The notes under the pieces were generated by a model, which worked only from the letters and a program-made list of their open reading frames with translations, ran no database searches and was not told the DNA's origin. Source: JBGTBQ01 sp041749275 (GTDB lineage: Bacteria > Acidobacteriota > Blastocatellia > Pyrinomonadales > Pyrinomonadaceae). From it: a DNA stretch of 38,671 nt. Positions 16,180-23,656 of the stretch are shown one piece after another. Both the position numbers and the translations under genes were made by a program. The stretch is from contig JBGTBQ010000078.1 of the NCBI GenBank assembly GCA_041749275.1, positions 1 to 38,671 on the forward strand, given 5' to 3'. Each line of letters opens with the position of its first letter. The first letter of the stretch is position 1.

Positions 16180-16941
16180 ATGAGACCGAAGAAGCGCACG
16201 TTCCTTTCCCGCTCGTTACTGGCGCTCGGCATGCTTTTCATTTTCGCCGTCGCCGCCGGGGCACAAGCGCCGCCGCCCGTCTGCACCCTAAACGCTCCTC
16301 CGCCTACGAAGGATGACCCGGCCCCGCCTGATGCGACGGCTGGCATCCGCATCGAAGTGAAAGGCCCCGACGGCAAACCGCTTCAGCGCAAGCGCTTTTT
16401 CCTGCTCGAACGAGACTTGTCGAAGGACAGTAGCTACAAACCGGAAAGCGCGCCGAAGCGTGACGATTATCTCGCGGGCGCGAGTCCGGAGCTTCGCGCA
16501 TGGCTCAAGAAGTTTCCCTGCGATTCGCTCTACTGCCCCGAATACGAGGCGGGGTATGAAGAGGCCGTGAAGACCGTGCCGGAATTCAAAAAAGCCTACG
16601 ACGATGGGATAAAGAAGTACCAGAACCCGAAGCTCGCGCTGAGTTGGATCACGGTTAACTTTCCGCTGAAGAATGTCCGTACTGAATTCTACGACCGCAA
16701 AACGGCTTGGATTGAACAGGCCGCGCAAAAGGGCGGCAAGGTCATGTCAGTAATGACGGATGAAGAAGGCGTCGCTTACTTCACTGATGTCAAACTCCGC
16801 ACTTACTACATTACGAACCTGACCCCGCTTGAAGAGGGTAATCTTCTTTGGAACTGCGGAGTGACGGTTCCCCCGCCGATTCCGCGGCAGCTCTACTCAA
16901 TCTCTTTCACCCTGAGCGTACCGAAGGCGGCGGCGAAATAG
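16180..16941 (+). CDS. Exported protein of unknown function
   Basis: The 253 residues begin with a signal peptide (SRSLLALGMLFIFAVAAGAQ). GGAG sits seven bases before the ATG. After a proline-rich start, residues about 50-70 (IRIEVKGPDGKPLQRKRFFL) and 190-250 (MTDEEGVAYFTDVKLRTYYI, ending in a beta-rich tail) look like the two halves of a carboxypeptidase-regulatory-like beta sandwich. An alpha-helical insert containing paired cysteines (FPCDSLYCPEYEAGYEEAVK) lies between them. I know no named family. It lies 34 bases after the TPR gene, so co-transcription with the cytochrome maturation genes is likely. Confidence 0.75.
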   Translation: MRPKKRTFLSRSLLALGMLFIFAVAAGAQAPPPVCTLNAPPPTKDDPAPPDATAGIRIEVKGPDGKPLQRKRFFLLERDLSKDSSYKPESAPKRDDYLAGASPELRAWLKKFPCDSLYCPEYEAGYEEAVKTVPEFKKAYDDGIKKYQNPKLALSWITVNFPLKNVRTEFYDRKTAWIEQAAQKGGKVMSVMTDEEGVAYFTDVKLRTYYITNLTPLEEGNLLWNCGVTVPPPIPRQLYSISFTLSVPKAAAK

Positions 16942-17016
16942 CCTGTATTTCATTCTCCGTCATCATGCTCAGGAGACACAGGTCTGAAGTGAAAGCGGAG
17001 GAAGCGGGAAAAATTT

Positions 17017-17045
17017 GTTGTCAGCACATCGCAGATGTGCTACAA
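17017..17045. other. Hairpin upstream of the multihaem cytochrome operon
   Basis: GTTGT(C)AGCACATC pairs with GATGTGCTACAAC around a GCA loop (17017-17045), a 13-bp stem with one bulged C. It lies about 115 bases before the cytochrome gene. No plus-strand T-run follows. A weak TTGAAT (17077) and TATTAT (17102) pair with a 19-base spacer lies downstream and could be the operon promoter. Confidence 0.45.
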
Positions 17046-17159
17046 CCCGTAACAACTGATCTACAAAGCTTTTCGTTTGAATCCGGCAGTTACGAATCCG
17101 ATATTATCTCCCGGACTTGATTCTCGGAGCCGCGTCGGGCGAAACCGAAGAGGCGCTTC

Positions 17160-18416
17160 GTGAGGACGATGAAACACCGCACAGCAACGCTCCCCATCTT
17201 GATCCTGCTTGCTTCCGTCGTGTTCATTTGCCTCGGACTGCCTTCGAGCGTCGCTGTGGCGAGTCCGGAATTCGAGCCGTCGCGGTCTGGTCAGCGCCGA
17301 CGGCGGCCCGCTCAACGCAGACCTCGCGTTGACTACTCGCAATTCAACCACCGCACGAAAGAGCATCAACGGTCCTGCGATTCGTGCCACAAGATTCCGA
17401 CTCCCAACTGGCGGCGTGTGCGTACCGGCGATGAGGCATTCCCGGACGTGGCCGACTACCCCGATCACCCTTCGTGCGTGAACTGCCACCGCAATGAGTT
17501 CTTTCGCGGCGCGAGTCCGGCCATCTGTACTATCTGTCACACGAGTGTCTCGCCGCGCAACGACACCCGGCATCCCTTCCAGAACCCGGAAGAGGGATTC
17601 GCAAAGGCCACGAAGAAACCGAAGACCGCCGGGTCGCAGTTCATCATGAACTTTCCGCACGACAAGCATCAGGATGTCATGGCGGATGTACAGCCGTTGC
17701 GGAGCAACGATTCGGGCGTCACTTTTGTCCGTGCGTCCTTCGCGCGGCAAAAGACACAGAAGCGGATTGACAGTTGCTCGATCTGCCACGAGACCTATCT
17801 GCCGCAGGGCGACTCGGAAGAACCCTACGTCGTCAAAAAGCCTGATGATTTGCCGGGTGGGGCTTTCTGGCTGAAGAAAGGAACCTTCAAGACGACGCCC
17901 ACCGGCCATGCTTCCTGCTTCAACTGCCACTGGCAGGCTGGCGGCGAGAAACCCTTATCAACGGATTGCGCCGGCTGCCACAAACTCTTGCCGGAAGGGA
18001 AGACCGGCGTGTTTGTGCCGCGCGACCACGTTGACATAGACGTGAAGACCGCCATGCAGATGGGCATCACCGATCAGACGATTATCAGTAAGTGGCTCCG
18101 GCGCGATGCGGCCACCTTCAACCACGGACACTCCAAACACGAACCGCTTGGTTGCACGGCCTGCCACATCAACATCACGGCGATTAACACTCTCGATCAA
18201 GCGACGCTGAAAGTCCCGATCCTGACGTGCGGCGGCGGCGGCACGGGCTGCCACATCAAGCCGGCGCCGAGGGAAAAGATTCTTAACTACGAAGTCAAAA
18301 AGAAGACCGGCGACGCGACGTTCCAGTGCTCGAAGTGCCACGTCAATTTCGGCAATGTACCGATCGAGCAGATTCCGAAGTCGCACATGGACGCGGTTTC
18401 CACGGCAAAGAAATAA
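17160..18416 (+). CDS. Multihaem cytochrome c, 8 CxxCH plus one CX6CH
   Basis: This gives 418 residues from a GTG at 17160 with GAAGAGG six bases upstream; the ATG at 17169 is an equally good start for the signal peptide (ATLPILILLASVVFICLGLP). Canonical haem motifs in order are CDSCH, CVNCH, CTICH, CSICH, CFNCH, CAGCH, CTACH and CSKCH. Between the seventh and eighth lies CGGGGTGCH (bases 18228-18254), a CX6CH spacing encoded by a run of GGC codons. Several separate histidines (FNHGHSKHE, FPHDKHQD) could be distal ligands. It should be a periplasmic electron carrier loaded by the ResB/CcsA machine upstream. It is followed after three bases by a second multihaem gene. Confidence 0.92.
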   Translation: MRTMKHRTATLPILILLASVVFICLGLPSSVAVASPEFEPSRSGQRRRRPAQRRPRVDYSQFNHRTKEHQRSCDSCHKIPTPNWRRVRTGDEAFPDVADYPDHPSCVNCHRNEFFRGASPAICTICHTSVSPRNDTRHPFQNPEEGFAKATKKPKTAGSQFIMNFPHDKHQDVMADVQPLRSNDSGVTFVRASFARQKTQKRIDSCSICHETYLPQGDSEEPYVVKKPDDLPGGAFWLKKGTFKTTPTGHASCFNCHWQAGGEKPLSTDCAGCHKLLPEGKTGVFVPRDHVDIDVKTAMQMGITDQTIISKWLRRDAATFNHGHSKHEPLGCTACHINITAINTLDQATLKVPILTCGGGGTGCHIKPAPREKILNYEVKKKTGDATFQCSKCHVNFGNVPIEQIPKSHMDAVSTAKK

Positions 18417-18419
18417 AGC

Positions 18420-19376
18420 GTGAACGACGAACCACAAAACGAAACGAGAAGCGCCCGCCGCGAACCCGCGCCGGAACCTTCATCGTCAACGCACCGGCGT
18501 CGCGTTCTCTCTTTTCTGGCGACCTTCGCGCTGTGCGTCGGCCTTATCCTGACAACTGTGTTCTGCACGAAAAAGTCGGAGCTTCCGGTAACACCTGCGC
18601 CGACCCCGGAAGCGACGCCCCCCATCGCCAATGCCAGTATAGTCGAGTCGCCGACAGACGGCAGCTTCGATAAGTTTTCGCACTCGACCGGAGCGCACGC
18701 CTCGCTCGCCTGTGATTCATGTCATAAACGCGAAAACAATTCGGCGCAGCCCACGCTGCCCGGCCACAAGGCTTGCACCGACTGCCACTCGCAGCAGTTT
18801 TTCACGCCCAACCACCCGATGTGCGCGATCTGCCATACGAGCCTCGAAGCGAGCAACCCGCCGCTCAAAGACTTCCCGCGCCTTGCGAGCTTCAACGTCA
18901 AGTTCGACCACGCACAGCACCTGCGGGGCGGGGCACGCCCCGAGGCGGGCTGCGCTTCTTGCCACGCGCCCATGCGCCGAGGCGTCGCGCTCTCGATCCC
19001 CGCCGGTCTCGCGGCGCACTCGAACTGCTACGAGTGCCACACGCCCGGCGCAAATTCCGGTGGACGCGACATTGCCTCGTGCGGCGCGTGTCACAGCCTT
19101 GCCCGTTACGCGCGCACGTCAACCAATGCACGCGCGTTTGCCGTCAGTTTCAGCCACGCCGAGCACAGCCCACGACAGGGTTTGCGCTGCGACGAATGCC
19201 ACAATGTACGCGCCGGCGCTCCGCAGTCGCGGCAGGTCACCGCGCCGCGGCCCACGCAGCACTTTGCCACACGCGGACAAAGCTGCATGACCTGCCACAA
19301 CAACCGTCGCGCCTTTGGCGGCGACGACTTCAACGACTGCAAGCGCTGCCACACAGGCTCCTCTTTCCGCTTTTGA
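18420..19376 (+). CDS. Membrane-anchored nonahaem cytochrome c
   Basis: This 318-residue protein starts at a GTG three bases after the preceding stop. An N-terminal helix (RVLSFLATFALCVGLILTTV, residues 28-47) is followed by FCTKK and a threonine/proline linker, so it is an anchor or, less likely, a lipoprotein signal. Nine CxxCH motifs follow: CDSCH, CTDCH, CAICH, CASCH, CYECH, CGACH, CDECH, CMTCH and CKRCH. The histidines in FSHSTGAHA, FDHAQH and FSHAEH resemble the distal ligands of c7/NrfH-like bundles. It should pass electrons along the outer face of the inner membrane together with its operon partner. Confidence 0.92.
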   Translation: MNDEPQNETRSARREPAPEPSSSTHRRRVLSFLATFALCVGLILTTVFCTKKSELPVTPAPTPEATPPIANASIVESPTDGSFDKFSHSTGAHASLACDSCHKRENNSAQPTLPGHKACTDCHSQQFFTPNHPMCAICHTSLEASNPPLKDFPRLASFNVKFDHAQHLRGGARPEAGCASCHAPMRRGVALSIPAGLAAHSNCYECHTPGANSGGRDIASCGACHSLARYARTSTNARAFAVSFSHAEHSPRQGLRCDECHNVRAGAPQSRQVTAPRPTQHFATRGQSCMTCHNNRRAFGGDDFNDCKRCHTGSSFRF

Positions 19377-19571
19377 TTATCGTTACTACACACGGAACGA
19401 GTGCGGCGCACTCGAAAATATTAAGCATGAAGAGTTGAAAGAAATGTAAAGATAGTGGGTGGTGAAGAGCGGGTTGAAACAGGTCTCCATCTCCCTTTAA
19501 GCTCCCCTTATTTTTTGCTGGCTTATCTCTCTCGTCACTGTGGATAAATCATTGCTCTTTGGAAAAACGGA

Positions 19572-19600
19572 TTGACAAGCCACGGTGCCCCGTCTATGAT
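19572..19600 (+). promoter_or_regulatory. Consensus sigma-70 promoter for the tetrahaem cytochrome
   Basis: TTGACA (19572-19577), a 17-base spacer and TATGAT (19595-19600) form the best promoter in the window. They lie in the 350-base gap 19377-19726, which holds no gene. The predicted leader is about 120 bases and contains no obvious terminator. GAGG lies before the ATG at 19727. Confidence 0.85.
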
Positions 19601-19726
19601 TCTTGTATCAGTTCAATAGCACAAACTGAATCGGGCATAACCGGTTCCGACAACGGTCAGTGCTAATTCAGACTCTCCTCTACGAGCTTTTGAAATAATT
19701 GCGCGGAAAACTGAGGACGTTCAAAC

Positions 19727-20335
19727 ATGAAACTTTTCATCGTGTTGGCCACCGTCACTTGCTACCTTTGCGTCGCTCTGGGATATAGCCCTGCATCGTT
19801 CACGAGCAGTTCCAGTGCACCGGTCGCCTTCGACGGACGCACCCCGAAGGATGAGTACATCCTTTCGGCGGACGCCAAGAAGCCGGCGGACGCACCGCCG
19901 GTTCCCTTCAGCCACAAAAGTCACTCGGAGAAGAACTACAGCGTTGACGGTACGAAAGTGATTGGCTGTACCGAGTGTCACCACACCGACCAGCCTTCCG
20001 CCGAGGCTGTTAAAACTCCGCCGCTCAAGACGGGTTGGCCCGCCGACCGCACGACGACTTTGACCACCGACCTGCTCGCCAAAGACCCGAAGGCGCCGGA
20101 CGTGATCTCGTGCCGTTCGTGCCACTCTCAGGAAGGCGAAAAGCCGAAAATAGCCTCCTCCGGGCCGGAGATCCCGACTGTCATTTACGAGGGCGACACA
20201 GATCCCACCGTGTTGAATAACGAAGTGGCTTATCACGCCAACTGTAACACCTGCCACGACCGCGCGGTCGAGGCTCGCAAAGGTCTCAAGATACCGACCT
20301 CTCAGGAGTGCGCCAAGTGCCACTCCGGTAAATAA
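19727..20335 (+). CDS. Periplasmic tetrahaem cytochrome c (c3/c7 type)
   Basis: This 202-residue protein has a signal peptide (LFIVLATVTCYLCVALGYSP). Four haem motifs are present: CTECHH, CRSCH, CNTCH and CAKCH. Paired histidines in PFSHKSHSEKNY and the HH following the first motif match the bis-histidine haem ligation of class III cytochromes (Cytochrom_C3 and c7 families). It has its own strong promoter and long leader, so it can be produced independently of the 17160-19376 pair. It is likely a small mobile electron carrier between membrane-bound partners. The next gene begins 110 bases later and may be co-transcribed. Confidence 0.92.
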   Translation: MKLFIVLATVTCYLCVALGYSPASFTSSSSAPVAFDGRTPKDEYILSADAKKPADAPPVPFSHKSHSEKNYSVDGTKVIGCTECHHTDQPSAEAVKTPPLKTGWPADRTTTLTTDLLAKDPKAPDVISCRSCHSQEGEKPKIASSGPEIPTVIYEGDTDPTVLNNEVAYHANCNTCHDRAVEARKGLKIPTSQECAKCHSGK

Positions 20336-20445
20336 TCAATCCTTCGCAGGATAGATACGCGCGGGCTGCTCGTTCATTTGAATTCTTGACGAGTGCCCGC
20401 GCGTTATCCGTTTGCAGTCAATATCTCAGGAGCAATAACTCGAAA

Positions 20446-20970
20446 ATGCGTTCTCTACTCGTCACGCCAACACTGGCCTTCTTACTCCTCGCCGCCGCGT
20501 GCGGAGGCGGCACTCCGCCAGATGCACCGCAACAGAGTGCAACCTCGAATACTTCCATGACGACGGCCAGACCTGATTCCACCGCTCCCGGTGCAACGGG
20601 CGCAACATCCGTCGCATCTTCGCACGGAGGCGGTGACAATGCGGGCGCTTCGTCCAACACGCCCGCACAGGACAAGCCGCCCGTCGAGACGCCGGAACTC
20701 GACGCGAAGATTGACAAGGCCGCGGCGAAAGCCAAAGAAGCCGCCGCTTCCGCCGCCGACAAGAAGGCGGCAGTGGCAGCCTACATGGAGCGCGGCAACT
20801 TCTTCTACAACGCGAGCGACAAGCGACTCTATCGCTACGCACTTGGCGATTTCCGACGCGCCCTCCGGTACGAACCGGACAACGCCGAAGCGAAAGAGAA
20901 GATCGAGATGATCGAGTCAATCTACAAGTCTCTGGGCAGGCCGGTCCCGAACAACGGTCTGGAACCGTAA
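20446..20970 (+). CDS. Lipoprotein with low-complexity linker and TPR-like end
   Basis: From the ATG at 20446 this gives 174 residues; the open frame extends to 20386 but the lipoprotein signal fixes the later start. The signal MRSLLVTPTLAFLLLAAAC ends in a lipobox (LAAAC). A long threonine/serine/glycine/alanine linker (residues 22-90) leads to a helical region with AAAKAKEAAASAADKKAAVA. The last 50 residues look like one and a half TPR units (YMERGNFFYNASDKRLYRYA, DFRRALRYEPDNAEAKEKIE). It should be anchored in a membrane on the periplasmic side. A scaffold or partner role for the neighbouring tetrahaem cytochrome is inference. Confidence 0.8.
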   Translation: MRSLLVTPTLAFLLLAAACGGGTPPDAPQQSATSNTSMTTARPDSTAPGATGATSVASSHGGGDNAGASSNTPAQDKPPVETPELDAKIDKAAAKAKEAAASAADKKAAVAAYMERGNFFYNASDKRLYRYALGDFRRALRYEPDNAEAKEKIEMIESIYKSLGRPVPNNGLEP

Positions 20971-20981
20971 GTCGAAAAGTT

Positions 20982-21041
20982 GCACACACGGAACAGGCGG
21001 GGCATCGTAGAAAAACGATGCCCCGCCTGTTCCGTGTGTGC
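20982..21041. terminator. 26-bp perfect hairpin between convergent genes
   Basis: Bases 20982-21007 and 21016-21041 are perfect reverse complements (26 bp) around an 8-base loop. It stands between genes ending at 20970 (plus) and 21070 (minus). There is no T-run on the plus side; on the minus side the stem is followed by AACTTTT. It probably works as a two-way transcription block or 3'-end stabiliser. Confidence 0.7.
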
Positions 21042-21069
21042 CCGCGCCGATGTTCGACCCGTCGTTACT

Positions 21070-21906
21070 TTACTTCGTCGCCCCACCCGTGACAGTGAAC
21101 TTCATTTCATTCGAACTTTGAGCGAGTTTGATGTCGTTGCCGTTGAAGGCGTCAACCTTACAAGTATATGAGCCGGGCGAGAGTGGCTTATCCAGTGCGT
21201 AGGACAGCCCGTCCACGCGCTTGTTGATGAAATCGTAATTCACCGTGGCCCCTGATGCTGTGTCGGCGAAGATGCTGAATTTGTAATAGGCCGCCTCCGG
21301 ATAAGCGTCCCACTTCACTTCGATGTCGCTCCCTCCGATTTTCGACCCGGCTTTCGGATTCAGCAGTTTCAAATCCTGTTTGAAGAGGTGCGTGTCGGGA
21401 GCGAAAAATGTTTGATCCGCGGCTATTTTATATTTGGCGTTGCGGACGATGCCTGAAGTTGCGAAGACGTAGTATCTGGTGTTGAAAACCTGCACGGTCA
21501 GCCCTTCGTAAACTCTGGGCGGCACATCTTTGATTAAATACTCGCCCGCGCTGTCCGTCTTGGTCTTGAACGTCTCGCCGCTACATCCGCCGTAGAACTG
21601 ATTGAATTTTTCACACAGTCGCACTTCCACTCCCACGGCGGGCTGCTCGTTGTAGAAGGCTTTGCCCTGCACGTTCCCTTTGCCCGCGGCGGGTTTCATT
21701 TTTTCCACGCCCGTCCCCGAAGGGATTACGCCGTCAGCCTCGGCGGTGGTCGGCGGCGGAGTCGTTTTCGGAGTTTCCGTGTTCGAACTGGAAACCGGAA
21801 TCGTTCGATTCGAGTTTGTCTGATTGGATAATTTGCAGCCCAAGATGAATAGAGCTGCAATCAACATCGGAACCACAAACTCTTTGGCTCTGGTTGTGTT
21901 TGACAT
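21070..21906 (-). CDS. Lipoprotein with beta-sandwich domains
   Basis: This 278-residue protein starts with a lipoprotein signal (FVVPMLIAALFILGC; the cysteine is residue 24). A threonine/proline/serine linker follows. Residues about 77-125 (GKAFYNEQPAVGVEVRLCEK, then TDSAGEYLIKDVPP) resemble a carboxypeptidase-regulatory-like beta sandwich with an extra cysteine pair. The last 90 residues, with DIEVKWDAYPEAAYYKFSIF and SPGSYTCKVDAFNGNDIKLA, look like a fibronectin III-type module. It is the last gene of the minus-strand electron-transfer operon, 56 bases after the oxidoreductase. It probably sits on the periplasmic face. No catalytic residues are recognisable. Confidence 0.8.
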   Translation of the reverse strand: MSNTTRAKEFVVPMLIAALFILGCKLSNQTNSNRTIPVSSSNTETPKTTPPPTTAEADGVIPSGTGVEKMKPAAGKGNVQGKAFYNEQPAVGVEVRLCEKFNQFYGGCSGETFKTKTDSAGEYLIKDVPPRVYEGLTVQVFNTRYYVFATSGIVRNAKYKIAADQTFFAPDTHLFKQDLKLLNPKAGSKIGGSDIEVKWDAYPEAAYYKFSIFADTASGATVNYDFINKRVDGLSYALDKPLSPGSYTCKVDAFNGNDIKLAQSSNEMKFTVTGGATK

Positions 21907-21962
21907 CTAATGCCTGCTCCATAATGCGAATTGTGCTTGCGAAAGCCTCTTTGCGAATCAGC

Positions 21963-23510
21963 TTATCCGACTTTGACGCCGATTGTTTCGAGGAACTTGG
22001 TCGGCTTGTCGCCGCCGATGAGGGCGAAGATATAGTCATTGGGGATGGTCGCTTTGACCTCTTCGCTGCGTGCGTTCATGAGCACAACCTCGTTGTCGCG
22101 AATCTCTTTGATGGAGGTGCCGAAGTAGACTTTGATCTTGCCCTCGTCAATGCAGTCGTAGACCTGCTGCTTGTTGCCGAATTTGAGATCGTTCTTCAGG
22201 TCGCTGCGGATGACGAGCGTGACATCATTAATCTCATCGTCGGGGCGGAAAGTGATTTGCGTACCCTGTCGGCGGGCGACGAGGTCAACGGCAGCCTCGA
22301 TAGCCGAGTTGCCGGCGCCGACGACAATCATCCTGCGGCCCCGGTACTCTTCCGGGTCCGTCAGCTTGTACTTGACCTTATCCTCCGTCTTACCATCGCG
22401 AGTGACCTTCATCTCCTCACCGGCCACCTTGAGTTTCATCGGAGTACCGCGGTTGCCAAGCGCGAGAATGACGCGCCGCGAACGATACGTGACCTGCTCC
22501 TTCTCCAGCCCCTTCTCCGTCTTCACGATGAAGTAGTCGCCGTCGTCCGCCTTGTTGACCGATTTGCAGCTCTCTTGTTCGTTGATGACGACCTGATTGT
22601 CGGTCATCGTCTTGTTCCAGTCAGCCAGAATCTCCTCGCGCTGGCGACCCGCGCTGTTCACGTCAATCGCGCCGCGCGACTCCATCGTCTCCGGCTTGAA
22701 GAAAACGTACTTGTTGGCGGGGTAAGCGTCAATCGTGGCGAGCACTTTATCCTGCTCGATGCCGACGTAGGAGAGATCGAGTTGTTTAGCCATAATCGCC
22801 GCCGAGAGACCGGCGGGGCCGACGCCGATGATCGCCACCTCAAGCTCGGCTTTTGGTTCAGGCGGCGCGCCGTCCATGAGTTCGTGCGCGATGTGGCGAA
22901 TCACGTCCGCGCCTTCGTTGGAGGCGTTCTTGATCAGCGGCGTGCCGGACACGTCGCCGATGATGAAGCAGCCCGGCACGTCGGTCATGAATTTTGCGTC
23001 CCGGTTTGGGACGGGGCGCGGGCGTATTTTCTTAATCGTGTTGACGACGATGCAGGCCTTCGGGTTGACGGGACATTCGACCTGACAAGCTGTGTCTTCC
23101 ATGCACTGGTCGGGCGCGATGGGTGAGGAGATGTTGTTGACGATGGCGAGCACGTCGTGCGGACAGGCGTCAACGCAGGCGTGGCAACCGATGCAGCGGT
23201 CTTTGATGATGACCGGGTGAGGGTAGTCCGGCCCATCCGGGTCGTACATCAGTCGCTGCTCTTCTGTTATCTGATCGTTCTGGCGCTCTTTCTTCCTTTC
23301 GGCGACGGGTTCTTCCAACAGCGCCCGCGCGCGCCGAGAGTCGCGCACCGCGAAGGCCACGCCGGTTACGAGCAGGAAGAGGCCGATTGCAGTCCAGCCC
23401 CACCATGGGAGTCCGCCAAAGAATTTCTTCGAGGGGTCAACCGAAAATTGATTGATCGCCACGAGCAGAGTCAGCAGCGCGAGTGTGACGAAAAGTTGTG
23501 CCTTTTTCAT
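21963..23510 (-). CDS. Membrane-anchored ferredoxin / thioredoxin-reductase-like oxidoreductase
   Basis: The 515 residues have two membrane helices (5-22 and 37-55), then a ferredoxin region with C106IGC109HAC112VDAC116P and a second set C136, C142, C146P, C153, enough for two Fe-S clusters. The flavoprotein part follows: IIGVGPAGLSAAI (229-234 glycine motif) for FAD and VVGAGNSAIEAA (near 385) for NAD(P)H. The segment CFIIGDVSGTPLIKNASNEG (181-200), which normally ends such flavoproteins, here comes before the FAD motif, and the protein ends at IFALIGGDKPTKFLETIGV. It should move electrons between NAD(P)H, flavin and Fe-S clusters at the inner face of the membrane. It lies between the FHA-cytochrome gene and a lipoprotein gene. 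Confidence 0.87.
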   Translation of the reverse strand: MKKAQLFVTLALLTLLVAINQFSVDPSKKFFGGLPWWGWTAIGLFLLVTGVAFAVRDSRRARALLEEPVAERKKERQNDQITEEQRLMYDPDGPDYPHPVIIKDRCIGCHACVDACPHDVLAIVNNISSPIAPDQCMEDTACQVECPVNPKACIVVNTIKKIRPRPVPNRDAKFMTDVPGCFIIGDVSGTPLIKNASNEGADVIRHIAHELMDGAPPEPKAELEVAIIGVGPAGLSAAIMAKQLDLSYVGIEQDKVLATIDAYPANKYVFFKPETMESRGAIDVNSAGRQREEILADWNKTMTDNQVVINEQESCKSVNKADDGDYFIVKTEKGLEKEQVTYRSRRVILALGNRGTPMKLKVAGEEMKVTRDGKTEDKVKYKLTDPEEYRGRRMIVVGAGNSAIEAAVDLVARRQGTQITFRPDDEINDVTLVIRSDLKNDLKFGNKQQVYDCIDEGKIKVYFGTSIKEIRDNEVVLMNARSEEVKATIPNDYIFALIGGDKPTKFLETIGVKVG

Positions 23511-23656
23511 CTTAAGAAGTTAGTCGTGAAAACCTAAAGAGTTGTGAAAGACGGGGAAAGGGCGACGCATAGTTATGGGCGAGTCGAATGACTTTACCCT
23601 CCCGCTCGAACTTCTTTTCCCCACGGTGTCACAGTGGCAGTCCTCGGAAATTATGC

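Noticed and set aside
21894..23126. 410-codon plus-strand frame
   Set aside because: It is antisense to the ferredoxin-flavoprotein gene, whose motifs are unambiguous. The frame shows no domain.
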